Assembly: GCA_018398575.1 (NCBI GenBank)
Contig: JAGTXZ010000010.1
Coordinates: 1,860,001-1,924,000, forward strand
Source of the DNA: Ampelomyces quisqualis
Taxonomy: Eukaryota > Ascomycota > Dothideomycetes > Pleosporales > Phaeosphaeriaceae
Reading direction: 5' to 3'
DNA: 64,000 bases
Shown here: positions 1 through 11,789 of the stretch, piece by piece
Layout: each line of letters opens with the position of its first letter
Position numbering within the stretch: position 1 is the stretch's first letter
Translations under genes and position numbers: made by a program
The notes under the pieces: model-generated
The model's input: only the letters and a program-made list of their open reading frames with translations
The model's database searches: none
What the model was told of the DNA's origin: nothing

Positions 1-1689
1 TAACAAGATAACAGATCTTATATACTTCTAGGACCTAAACGCCTAAACCCTTTAGTTAACTCTAAACTAGCTTAGAACTACGTCTGTAACTAGCTAGAGA
101 TTAATATTTTAGTTATTTTAGTCTAATTTATTAGTGCTCTCTTAAATCTTAACTTGTTAGAACTAATTAAAGCTCTGCTAGTAGAGAATTGCTACTCCTT
201 TAAAGAAGAACGCTTTACGCTACTACAGCTGTATTATATCTAAAAAGAACTACTACTATATTACTTACGCCTATATGTACTTAGAGACTTTCTTTTATAT
301 ACTTAACTAATTAGAGAGGCTTACAATTAGGTATCTACTGCTTACCTAAGCGCTATAAAGATGTATTAGCTCTTAGCTTAGTAATATTATTAAAAGAGTA
401 TAGAGGCTACATACAAACGCTATATATAAAACTACGTTTCTTATTAAAGATCCTATCTAAGACAGCTCTAAGCCTAAAGTTTCTTCTATCTGTTACAAAT
501 TCCTAATAGGCCTATACAGCATTTATGTATAGATTTTAAGACATTCCTAACAGATTATTATAGCTATAATTAAATTATAGTTGTTATTAATTGCCTATTT
601 AAGTAAGCTATTTCTATTCTTTACTACAAAACAATTAACGCTTAAGAAATAGCTTACTTGTTTATTTAATAGGTATACTAATTTAGCTACACACCTAAAA
701 GTATAGTGTCTAACTACAGACTCTAGTTTGTGTCCTAATTCTAGTTTAAGTTCTGTAAGATCCTAGGCGTGCAACTTAAGCTTTCTACAGCCTACTATAA
801 ATAAACTAATAGATAAACTAAGATTATAAACAAGTATATTAATTAACAATTAAGGCCTTTTATATCTTATTACTAGGATAACTAAAGTAACCTCTTGCTA
901 ATAATTAATTAAGCCTAAGCTACGCTGCTGCACTCTGCAATTAGTATAGCGCTATACTAGCTTTTGTTTAGATCTAAACTATAATAGAGCTAAAATTAAG
1001 TATTATTCTCTTTAAAACACAAAGATATAAATGTTAAAGATGCTTTAAGCTTAGCTACTTGCATACATAAAGCCTAGCGTACAGCTAAAGACAATATAGA
1101 GAAAGCGTAGAAATAAATAGCTGCTAAGGTAAACAAATATTGTTAACCTATTAATTAGGTAGTAGGTAACAAAGTTTACCTCTTAACCTAAAACCTATCT
1201 GTTACTTACCTAAGTTGCAAACTTACTAAATTGTAGAAAGGCTTCTTTAAAGTTCTAGAATAAGTTAGCTATTTATTTTAACTAAAGCTACTTAAAGGTT
1301 CTAAGATCTATAACGTGTTTGCTCTAGACGTTCTTTATAAAGACTCTAACAACCTCTTGCCTAGTTAGCTAAGCCTAAACCTATCTAGCATTCTAATTTA
1401 AGGCGTTAAAGAATAAAAAGTAGAAGAGATCTTAGCTAGTAAGCTATACTACTCTATTCTAAAGTATTGCGTAAAATAGGTAGGCTATAACTTTAACCCT
1501 ACCTAGTACAACGCCTTAAACTTTATAGGCGCCTTATACATATTACAAGCGTTCTATAAACGCTATCTAAAACAGCTAGAACTCTTACAAGCGTTAGCTA
1601 AGTAGATTATAGTATAAGAAAAAGAAGTTAAAGATCTTACAGCATTATAAGACAATTATGTTAGGAAAATTAAACTTAATATTACAACT

Positions 1690-2435
1690 ACTACACTAGT
1701 AAGTAACAGCTATTAATAATAGAAGTCTTACTCTTCTATTAGATCTAACAGCAGACTATTACTACTACTAGTAAGACGTTCTTAACTATCTAAATCTTTA
1801 GGTATAGACACTAACGTACTACCTAGTTGTTCTTTGTTCTAGCCCTGCCTGCTGCAAGTACTAGCCTTTTACTCTACTACTGCCTAAAATATTACTACCT
1901 GCGCCTTCTCTTACTCTACTAACTAATTAGCCTTTAATACTATTATAATATCTACTAGCTAAGTAACTACACTAGTTAACCTAGCTATACTCCTCCTAAG
2001 CGACCTAACCTCTTTAGCTATTGCTCTAACCTCTCTAGCCAGCTCTTCTCTCTAGTAATAAGCGCTAACTAACAAGTTAGTGTTATTTATGTTAGCTACT
2101 TATACAGTACTTACTTATATAATAGCAGCTAACTAAAACGCTACCTGTTTAACAGCAGCCTTTTACTCTAACACTACCTTATTAGACTTATCTTTACCTA
2201 GAGCAGTAAACCTATAGTTAAAGGCCTTAAAGAGGCTATTATACTCTTAGCCTGCATATAAAAGAACTAGGTAATACTTTTTATTTAAGAGTGTGCAATA
2301 AGCACACTTCTTAGATACGTCTAAATAGAATCTAAACTTAATATTAAAATAGCTGTAGGTAAAAGCTCTTGCAGCTTGTAGGCAAACAACCTAATAGGCT
2401 AGGAGATAAGCTCTAAAAGAGACAGGAATAGGCAT
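1690..2435 (-). pseudogene. Antisense reading frame inside chromovirus copy A
   Basis: On the strand opposite to pol, between the chromodomain and the 3' LTR, a frame of roughly 230-250 codons can be followed. It opens at an ATG (2435-2433) with MPIPVSFRAYLL. Further on come a CAYC motif followed by a Lys-rich stretch, and then a helical, heptad-like region (REVRAIAKEVRSLRRS). It is broken only by TAG/TAA at likely Gln or Trp positions. The same frame is readable in copy B. I do not recognise a family. The C-x2-C start could be half of a zinc site, but this is inference. The downstream limit is approximate. Confidence 0.5.
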
Positions 2436-2760
2436 TGTATATATCTGCAGAAACAATCAGCTAACAATTAAATTAAGAGAGTAGTTAGATAGCTATAGGT
2501 ATATAAACGTGTAGAGAGAGAGTATAGAGAAGTAGTATACTAGAGAGCTAGCCTTGTATATATGCTTAAAAAGCTTAAAGTAAAGTTAAGAACTTTAAAC
2601 GCGCTAGCGCGCTAATTAAAACAATAACAAACAGCTATATTACGTTATCCTAAAATAAACTTAAAGTAAATATAAGTTTATAACAATTTAGAGAGGTATT
2701 TAAAACAACACTAATACAGATCTAATTAATAAAGACTATTAATTTCAAGAAGGAAAGTAA

Positions 2761-3059
2761 TGTAACAAGCATATGCAAACACATATTACATCTAATACCT
2801 TATAAAGGCTTAGTAACAGATTATATAGAAAGCTAGCAGATTAGGACTAAAAGCGCTCTAATAGTGCTCTAACTTAGCTGCTACGCCTACTATAAATATA
2901 AGCCTATAGCATAGATAGAGGATAAGTTTCTCTTGTCCTTTTATACAAGACCTATAGGTATATAGCTAATCTAGAATCTCTAATACAACACGCACTTCTA
3001 TATGCCTCTAATACGTATCTAATTCAATCCTAATAGCTGTACCTACCTGCGTTGTTACA
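2761..3059 (+). repeat. 3' LTR of chromovirus copy A (299 bp)
   Basis: It starts TGTAACAAGC and ends TTGTTACA, giving TG...CA termini with a short inverted repeat (TGTAACA/TGTTACA). It is the same length as the LTRs at 4949 and 11790 and differs from them almost only by C/T and G/A transitions. The 5-bp target copy expected after it is CTACT (3060-3064); its partner would lie left of the window. Confidence 0.9.
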
Positions 3060-4000
3060 CTACTAGCCTTAAGCTACTTACCTATTTTACTATAGATAAG
3101 TAAAGTGCTTATAGTTGTATAGAGTCCTTAGAGGAGTTACTTATAGTGTTTCTATAGAGAGCAGCTTATCTAATCCTTCTAGCGTATTTAATAACATATT
3201 TTAGTAAAAGCTAGCCCTAGTTATTACATATATATAATAGTGTTCTAGATTATATATAAGAGTATTAGGGTGCTTAGATAGAGTTTAATAGGTAGCTTAT
3301 ATAGCTAAGAAAGCTAGAGGCATATACACTTAAGCTATATTAGATAGCTTTAATAGAGATAATAAGCTAATATTTAGGTTTATTAATAGTACTAAGGTGC
3401 CTATTTACTGCCTAGGCAAAGAGTTACAGTAGCTATATTACTTAGGGTATAAGAAGTAGTACACTATAAGCTACCTTATTATTATATTACTAAATAGGCT
3501 GCTAGAAGTAGTATATACTAGTAAGCTAGCAGCTAGTAGTAATGTAAGCTTGTATATTATAATAGGTGTTAGCAATAATTTCTACAAGATTATAGAGTAT
3601 TAAGGCGTAGATAAAAAGCTTTACGTGTATAAAGACGCAGCTTTTAGTAGCTAAGAGCTAGTAATTAGAGCGTATAAGCGTTTACACAGTAGAAACCTAA
3701 CACTATCTTAAAAGCGTATAAATTAGTAGTATTTAACTAAGAAAATTATAGTAGAGATAGGTATAGGTAGCGTTAAGAGTAACTTTAAGCAGCTATACTA
3801 TTTATATAGTATATAGAGTAGTAATTACCTAGTAGAATACTACTTTTTAGTGTTAAGCTTTATATAGAACTACTAGACTTATATACGTAGAAGAAACTAG
3901 CTTTCTAAGATGTTCTACCTTGCGCTGCTAGATTTAAAAGAGTATATAGGCTTAGAAGTTGCGTAAGAGTATACTAATACTAATAAGCGTATTAGATTTA
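3060..4000 (+). pseudogene. Harbinger/PIF-type DDE transposase relic
   Basis: A single frame broken by TAG/TAA reads as the catalytic core of a DDE_Tnp_4 (Harbinger-like) transposase. RFINSTKVPI (near 3373-3402) corresponds to the family pattern F-x-D-G-T-K-V-P-I. It is followed by a Q-x-YY-x-GYKK-like block, then LYVYKDAAF (Asp codon 3634-3636), and IIVEIGIGSVK (Glu codon 3754-3756). All three catalytic positions are in the same frame, so no indel is visible. The first Asp has become Asn (AAT, 3385). The 5' end is missing because chromovirus copy A is inserted directly upstream. The C-terminal limit is approximate. It is inactive. Confidence 0.8.
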
Positions 4001-4943
4001 GTATATTATATAGGTAGTAAGCTAGCAGCGTTAATATAGATATAGAAATACGTATATTTAGTGCTAATTAAGTTGCAACTCTATAGTGTACAGGTATTAC
4101 TAACTACTTAATTAGGCCTAGTGTATACTCTAAGTGCTGTTTACCTATAATAATAACGCGTTAAAGATAGCTATTAAATATTAAAATTTAAGTAGCTAAC
4201 GTGTTAAGTATAGAGTAGCTCTATAATACTAGAAATAGGCTAAATATATAGTATTTAACTTCTTTTTACATATATTAAAAGTATAATACTAGATAACGCA
4301 GTATATATATTAAATAACACGCGTAACAATAGCTATCTAAGCTAAAATAGCCTATGCAGCTACTTGCTTAGTATGTATAACACTACTTTTAACGCTGTAT
4401 TACTCTTTACTACTCTTATTTTAACGTTGCAATAGCGCTATAATTACGTCTAGCTTCTAATTCTGCTGTTCTTGCTTCCTCTCTATATTTTCTAACCTTT
4501 CTATTATAAGTTTCTTTAGGCTTAAGGCAGTACTAGCAGTATTACTATAATTATAATTATAATTACAATTATAACTATAGAGGCCCTGTAATACCTCTAA
4601 TAACTACTTAGTCTTATAACTTTAAGCCTCTATTAGCCTCTTAAACATGTTAGAATTGTTACTCTAACTATAGCAAGCTTTAACTCTATTATTTAGGTCC
4701 TAACTACTTGTTTTTTAATGCTTTAATAATAGCTAAGATACCTTAAGTATCTTTGCTATAGAATTAGAAGTCTAGCTCTTATTACGCTAGTAGCTAAGTA
4801 GATTAACCTAGCGTTCTTCTTTGCAGACAGCTTCTATAGCAGCTAACTCCTTATTAATAATAGACTTACTTACAGAGTTCTATTTCTTAATTAGATTATT
4901 AAAAGCTTAGTAGTAAGAGCCTAAGTTTGCTTTCTCCTTAAAG
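4001..4943. repeat. RIP-degraded repeat DNA, unassigned
   Basis: This A+T-rich stretch lies between the transposase relic and the complete chromovirus. It has the same depletion of TCA, CCA, TCG and CCG as its surroundings, so it was probably repeated DNA. It contains a short A+T microsatellite-like run (about 4545-4580). On the minus strand from about 4948 down to 4500 a Lys-rich frame with few stops can be read; this frame continues into 12094-12290 on the far side of the inserted element. It may be the second gene or far end of the Harbinger-like element, but I cannot identify it. Confidence 0.6.
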
Positions 4944-4948
4944 GTCTT
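4944..4948. repeat. Target site duplication, left copy (GTCTT)
   Basis: The five bases before the 5' LTR are identical to the five after the 3' LTR (12089-12093). This length is usual for Ty3/Gypsy integrases and it fixes both element ends. Confidence 0.9.
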
Positions 4949-5247
4949 TGTAACAAGCACATGCAAACACATGTTATATCTAATACCTTATAAAGGCTTA
5001 GTAACAGATTATATAGAGAGCTAGCAGATTAGAACTAAAAGCGCTCTAACAGCGCTCTAACTCAGCTACTACGCCTACTATAAATATAAGCCTATAGTAT
5101 AGATAGAAGACAAGTTTCTCTTGTCCTTCTGTATAAGACCTATAGGTGTATAGCTAATCTAGAATCTCTAATACAACACGCACTTCTATATGCCTCTAAT
5201 ACGTATCCAATTTAATTCTAATAGCTGTACCTACCTGCATTATTACA
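4949..5247 (+). repeat. 5' LTR of chromovirus copy B (299 bp)
   Basis: TG...CA termini, with the same 299-bp length as the other two LTRs. Differences from them are transitions; for example the twelfth base is C here and in the 3' LTR (11801) but T in copy A (2772). Confidence 0.92.
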
Positions 5248-5299
5248 TTACAAGAGAAACTTTGTTCTACTAGTAATAGTATTTAGATAATATTGCAAT

Positions 5300-6800
5300 T
5301 TACTTTTAAAAAGATTGCGTTAAAACGCACAAAACAACATCTAAATTAGATCTATTTGCAACCTTAAATCTATTAAACATAGTTAGGATCCCTTAGATCT
5401 TCTAACAGCTAAAGCCTTTAGGTTTAGATCTTCCTATTAACACAATAGTTAGAATTACTTTAGAAAAGTTGCGTTTAGCGCTATAATAGAAACTTAGAGA
5501 CTATTAATAACCTAGAAGTATTAGAGGCAACGCTAATAACTCCCTCTAAAGAACTAACTCTAGAAGCCTTCCTTTAAGACAACTCTATATTAACTGTAAC
5601 AACCTAGCAATAGAGTGCTAAAGCAAAAAAAACAGATACTAAAGAACTCTCTTAGCCTAGAGCTGCACTAAATCTAACCCCTGCCTAAATAGAGGTTAAT
5701 TAATTACAACAAGATTTAAAACAGGCTTTAGCAGAAATTAATTCTCTTAAGAAAGGACTAACTCTGTTAATAGGACTAGATAAGCCTCTACCTACTACTA
5801 AATTACCTTAGAATAATTCTGTACTCTACTGTTTATCTAACAGCTCTATATTTAAGTACTTATATTACTATAAAGGCTCTTACTAACTTTAACAATCTAA
5901 GAAAACGCCTAATATAGATAATCTTAGTAATAGAAAAGATCTTACCTTCTGCTAATAGCAGGCCTCTATCTAGGATTAACTTAAGATTAACTTAGATTAC
6001 TATTAGACTAAAAGACAACGCATAGCCTTAGTATAGAGCTATACTACAAGATTAGCTAAAGGCTATCTTAAGCTATAATATTTATTAGATACTAATTAAG
6101 AGCAATTTTAGAACACTAAGTAAATAATTAGGCTACTTAAGTCTTACTTTATTACAGGTAATAAAGTAGCTAAAAGCTAAGTAGCTTTTAATTAAATACA
6201 GATAACTAAGGAGAAAACGTTTCTCTTATTTAAAGCTAGGTTTCTAAGTTCTATAGTTAAAGAATAAGTACTACCTTTAGAGTAGTTTTACTACTTATAG
6301 ACTAAGATTACACTAGAGTTGCAAGCCCCTAACCTAGGATTTAGGCACTAATAGAAGAACTTATTTAATTAGATAGTAGAATACCTTACTATATATAATA
6401 TAGAGCAGAAGAATAACTCTATACTAAGTATAACACTAGCTACTACTAGGTTGCCAATTAGGTTAGCTCTATAACAGAATTTAGAGCTAAATTAGGCTAC
6501 TACTACTAGCGCTCTAACAAATTCTGCGCTAGCCTATTAATCTATAATAGTGTGTCTTTCTACAAAGACTCTTAAGCTAGAATAACAAAAGACTCTTAAG
6601 CTAGAATAACAAAAGACTCTTAGTAGTTGTTACAATTACAGTAAGCTAGAATACTACTCTAGTAACTATACAAAGCCTTATATGCGTTAGATTAAAGCTA
6701 TAAAAGTAGATAAGTATAAAGATACTTAAGAGCAACCTAATTAGGAGGTATATTATACAAGAAATAGAAGCGCCTAAGAAGATACTTCTTTCTAGGCCTA
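5300..6800 (+). pseudogene. Chromovirus gag remnant with zinc knuckle
   Basis: Reading through stops gives a coiled-coil-like stretch (LQQDLKQALAEINSLKKGL, about 5705-5760), a capsid-like middle region and, at 6628-6669, the skeleton of a CCHC zinc knuckle in which three of the four metal ligands are changed. Only the first Cys (TGT, 6628) remains; the positions for Cys, His and Cys read TAC, TAC and TAT. These are the changes expected from G-to-A (TGY to TAY) and C-to-T (CAY to TAY) mutation. Limits are approximate. Confidence 0.7.
6564..6620 (+). repeat. 24-bp tandem duplication in gag
   Basis: A 24-bp unit (AAGACTCTTAAGCTAG...) occurs twice in full and begins a third time. The period is eight codons, so it adds an 8-residue repeat without shifting frame. 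It lies just before the zinc knuckle. Confidence 0.8.
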
Positions 6801-7479
6801 AGCTGTTATAATCTATTCTACCTTAACCTTTCTTATTTGTTTTACAGTCTTTATTTCTTTATACCTACGCTTTTCTATAACTAGGGTATTAGCTTACACC
6901 TTAATACTCTTGTTAACACTAGTACTTAAAGTTTTTTATTTTTAAATTTACAAATTATCTTATCTATTTCTAAAGCCTTGCAGTAACTTATCTAGAAGCT
7001 TCTCTTTTAGGTTTAGGTACGCAGCTTTAAGGATTAGATTACTTCTTTAGTTACTTAATATATTTAACTACACTTAAATATTAATAGCTAAAAGATTTTA
7101 AACTATCTATTCCTTATTCTTAATCTTAGGTCTTAAGATTATATACTTAGCCTTTATTAGTTAAGACAATTTAAGATTCAATTAGACATAGATAGGTTAC
7201 AGTTTATTTAGCTATCTAAGTACTCTTATTTATATAATCCTTTACTTTCTATTCCTACTATTCTATATTAAGCTACAGTGCTAGCTACTGTCTATCTTAA
7301 TATACAACAACACAACGCCCTATAGAAGAAAAAAGACTATTATATCTAAAATAGTCTTTACTATTCTTCTTCTTCTATTTATTGTATTAAGAGATGCTTA
7401 AAGCTCCTATTAGCCTAAAAAATCTTAGAGATCTCTTATACCCTAACTAAGCAAAACTGCTTAAAGTCTAAACCTCTTC

Positions 7480-10400
7480 TAACTACCTGTATTACTCTTA
7501 TTTCTGCTAATGCATTTTACTTTATTATAAAGAAGCCTTAGAACAAGTTCTTTACAACAAGCCTCTATAAGATTAACAGAATCTTTGCCTTTAAGGACAA
7601 CGCAGATAATTAAAGCTAATTAGATAAGAAATTACCTACCTATTACTTCTAGTATTAAAATATATTTAGTAAGTTAGTAGCTAATTAATTGCCTTCTTAT
7701 TGTCTGTACAATTACAAGATTATCTTTAAAGAACTATTACTAAATACGTTTAGTCTCCTGTATAAGCAAAACTAGGAGGAGCTTAAAGCTACTAAGGCCT
7801 ACGTCTAGAAACACCTTTAGAAGAGTTTTATTAAGGCTAGCTAAAGTCCTTTTACTTTACCTATCCTTTATATACGTAAACTAAATAGAAATATATACAT
7901 CTATGTAGACTACTAGAAGATTAACGCCTTTACGCGCAAGGACGTCTATCTAATCTTTTGTATTAATAAGCTGCTATTACGCCCCTCTAAGGCTAAGATC
8001 TTTACTAAGTTTAATATCTAGGCTGCTTTTAACAAAATTTATATAGATCCTAACTCTAAAGAGTATACTACCTTTTAAACCTATTATAGTATATATAAGT
8101 GTAAGGTTCTCTCTTTTAGCTTATATAATAGGCTAGCTACGTATTAACGCTATATAAATAATATACTAATTAATTATCTTAACAATTTCTGCATTGCGTA
8201 CCTTAATAACATCCTAATCTACTCTAAGAATATAAACTTATATTAGAAATACGTCTAAAAGGTTCTAGAGCGCTTACGTACTACAGGACTCTAAGTAGAC
8301 ATTTAGAAGAGTAAATTCTATATAACCTGCACAAAGTATCTAGGTTACGTTCTAACAAACTAAGGCACTAAAGTTAACTCTAATAAGGTAGAAGTACTCT
8401 AAAACTAGGCTAAACCTACTACAGTTACTAGCGTTAAGTTATTTCTTAGTTTTACTAGTTTCTATTAATAATTTATTAAAGATTTCTCTTGTGTAGCTAA
8501 ACTAATTATAAAGCTTTAAAGTCCTGCTACACTGTTTAATTAGACTATAGACTGCTAACAGACTTTTAATTAGATTAAAGCCTTACTCCTAGCTATTCCT
8601 ATGCTATCTTATTTTTATTCTAAATATAATACAAAGTTAGAAACTAACGCGTTAGATAGAGTAATAGCAGGAGTACTCTCTTAGAAGCACTCTAATAACA
8701 AGTAGTATTCTATAGCCTTTTATAGTTACGCCCTATCTAGAGCTAAGCTTAATTAGAAAATATATAACAAAAAACTTTTTACTATCCTAAAAGCGTTTAA
8801 GAAGTAGAGAGCTAAACTTACTTCTATACAGAGTTAAATCTAGGTATATTTAGATTACTACTCTTTAGAATACTTTATAACTACTAAGGTTCTTAATGCA
8901 CGTTAAGCACAATAGGCAGAGATTATTACCTCTTTTAATTTCTGTATTAAGTACACGCCTAGCAAGCTTAACAAGTAAGCTAATATCCTAAGCTAAAGGG
9001 AATAGAACGTTAGTAAGGTTAAGGCTGCCTAACAAGACAATAGATCCTATATACTTCTAGGACTTAAACGCCTAAACTCTTTAGTTAACTCTAAACTAGC
9101 TTAGAACTACGTTTGTAACTAGCTAGAGATTAATATTTTAGTTATTTTAGTCTAATCTATTAGTGCCCTCCTAAATCTTAACTTATTAGAACTAATTAAA
9201 GCCTTGCTAGCAGAGAATTGCTGCTTCTTTAAGAAAGAACGCCTTACGCTACTACAGCTATATTATATCTAAAAAAGACTACTGCTGTATTACTTACGCC
9301 TATGTGTACCTAGAGACTCTTCTTTGTACACTTAACTAATTAGAGAAGCTTACAATTAGGTATTTACTGCTTACTTAAGTGCTATAAAGATGTATTAGCT
9401 CTTAGCTTAGTAATATTATTAGAAGAGTATAGAGGCTATATACAAACACTATGTACAAAACTGCGTTTCTTGTTAAAGATCTTATCTAAGACAGCTCTAA
9501 GCCTAAGGTTTCTTCTATCTATTATAAATTTCTAATAGGCTTATGCAGCATTTATATATAGATTTTAAGACATTTTTAACAGATTATTATAGCTATAATT
9601 AAATTATAGTTGTTATTAATTGCCTATTTAAGTAAGCTGTTTCTATTCCTTACTATAAAACAATTAACGCTTAAGAAATAGCTTACTTGTTTATTTAATA
9701 GGTATACTAATTTAGCTACACGCCTAAAAGTATAGTGTCTAACTATAGACTCTAGTTTGTGTCCTAATTCTAGTCTAAGTTCTGCAAGATCTTAGGCGTG
9801 CAACTTAAGCTTTCTACAGCCTACTATAAACAAACTAATAGACAAACTAAGATTATAAACAAGTATATTAATTAACAATTAAAGCTTTTTGTATTCTATT
9901 ACTAGGACAACTAAAGTAACCTCTTACTAATAATTAATTAAGCCTAAGCTACGCTGCTGCACTCTGTAATTAGTATAGCGCTATACTAGCTCCTGTTTAA
10001 ATCTAAACTATAATAGAGCTAGGATTAAGTATTATTTCCTTTAAAACACAAAGATATAAATGTTAAAGATGCCTTAAGCTTAGCTACTTGCATGCATAAA
10101 GCCTAGCGCACAGCTAAAGACAATATAGAGAAAGCGCAGAAATAGATAGCTACTAAGGTAAACAAATATTATTAACCTGTTAATTAGGTAGTAAGTAACA
10201 AGGTTTACCTCTTAACCTAAAACCTATCTGTTACCTACCTAAGTTGCAAACTTACTAAATTGTAGAAAAGCTTTTTTAAAGTTTTAGAATAAGTTAGCTA
10301 TTTATTTTAACTAAAGCTACCTAAAGGTTTTAAGATCTATAACATATTTGCTTTAGACGTCCTTTACAAGGACTCTAATAACCCTCTGCCTAGTTAGCTA

Positions 10401-10700
10401 AGCCTAAACCTATCTAGTATCTTAATTTAAGGCGTTAAAGAATAAGAAGTAGAAAAGATCTTAGCTAGTAAGCTGTACTGCTCTATTCTAAAGTATTATA
10501 TAAAATAGGTAGGCTATAACTCTAACTCTACCTAGTATAACGCCTTAAACTTTATAGGCGCTCTATATATGTTATAAGCGTTCTATAAACGCTATCTAAA
10601 ATAGCTAGAACCTCTACAAGCATTAGCTAAGTAGATTACAGTATAGAAAAAAGGAGTTAAAGATCTTATAGTATTACAAAACAATTATATTAGGGAAATT
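7480..10700 (+). pseudogene. Chromovirus pol remnant (RT, RNase H, integrase, chromodomain)
   Basis: The reverse transcriptase is recognisable from the NAFTRKDVY and AKIFTKFNI blocks (about 7920-8030) and the catalytic box AYLNNILIYS (8196-8225), where the two Asp of YLDD have become Asn (8205-8210). RNase H follows (about 8600-9000, with CIKYTPSKLNK near its end). The integrase core spans about 9620-9990, with its second Asp changed to Asn at 9741. The chromodomain lies near 10437-10590. All domains stay in one frame with in-frame TAG/TAA at Gln and Trp positions. There is no sign of large deletions. Start and end are approximate. Confidence 0.85.
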
Positions 10701-10718
10701 AAACTTAATATTACAACT

Positions 10719-11464
10719 ACTATACTAGTAGGTAACAGCTATTAACAATAGGAGTCTTACTCTTCTATTAGATCTAACAGCAGACTATTACTACTACTAG
10801 TAGAACGTTCTTAACTATCTAAATCCTTAGGTACAGACACTAACGTACTACCTAGTTATCTTCTATTCTAGCCCTACCTGCTGTAAGTACTAGCCTTTTA
10901 CTCTACTGCTACCTAAAACGTTACTACCTGCACCTCTTCTTACTCTACTAACTAATTAGCTCTTAATACTATTATAATATCTACTAGCTAAGTAACTACA
11001 CTAGTTAACCTAGCTGTACTCTTTCTAAGCAACCTAACCTCTTTAGCTATTACTCTAACTTCCTTAGCTAGCTTCTCTCTCTAGTAATAAGCGCTAACTA
11101 ACAAGTTAGCGTTATTTATATTAGCTACCTATACAGTGCTTACTTGCACAACAGTAGCTAACTAAAACGCTGCCTTCTTAATAGTAGCCTTCTACTCTAA
11201 TACTACCTTGTTAGACTTGTCTCTACCTAGAGTAGCAAACCTATAGTTAAAGGCCTTAGAAAGGCTATTATACTCTTAGCCTGCATATAAAAGAACTAGG
11301 TAACACTTCTTATTTAAGAGTGTACAATAAGCACACTTCTTAGACATGTCTAAATAGAATCTAAACTTAATATTAAAATAGCTGCAGGCAAAAGCCTTTG
11401 CAGCCTATAGGCAAATAACCTAATAGGCTAGAAGATAAGCTCTAAAAGAGACAGAAATAGGTAT
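10719..11464 (-). pseudogene. Antisense reading frame inside chromovirus copy B
   Basis: This is the counterpart of the minus-strand frame at 1690-2435. The ATG of copy A reads ATA here, so the start is lost, but the frame continues past CAYCTLLNKKCYLV. At the position where copy A has Tyr this copy keeps Cys, giving C-x2-C plus a third Cys seven residues on. The frame is again broken only at likely Gln/Trp codons. Family unknown. Limits are approximate. Confidence 0.5.
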
Positions 11465-11789
11465 TATGTGTATCTGCAGAAACAATTAGCTAACAATTAA
11501 ATTAAGAGAGCAGTTAGATAGCTATAGGTATACAAACGTATAGAGGAAGAGTATAGAAAAGTAGTATACTAGAGAGCCAGCCTTATATATATGCTTAAAA
11601 AGCTTAAAGTAAAGTTAGAAACTTTAAACGCGCTAGCGCGCTAATTAAAACAACAATAAACAGCTATATTACGTTATCCTAAAATAAACTTAAAGTAAAT
11701 ATAAGTTTATAACAATTTAGAGAGGTATCTAAAATAACACTAATACAGACCTAATTAATAGAGACTATTAATTTTAAGAAGAAGGGTAA

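Larger units (their letters stand above)
1..3059 (+). mobile_element. Ty3/Gypsy chromovirus, copy A (3' part, cut by window edge)
   Basis: This is the 3' 3059 bp of an LTR retrotransposon; its 5' part lies outside the window. It aligns without net gaps to the 3' end of the complete copy at 4949-12088 (offset 9029 bp throughout). Reading through stops, one frame holds the integrase core (motifs like QFVS and LKLSTAY near 700-800) and a C-terminal chromodomain (about 1408-1560, with K-stop-VGY where KWVGY is expected; stop at 1477). The second catalytic Asp of the integrase reads AAC (Asn) at 712. Stops fall where Gln and Trp codons are expected, which is the pattern RIP leaves. The element is non-functional. 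An antisense frame and the 3' LTR complete it. Confidence 0.9.

Noticed and set aside
2600..2611. 12-bp palindrome CGCGCTAGCGCG, repeated in copy B at 11629
   Set aside because: It is simply part of the duplicated element; no replication or integration role can be supported.
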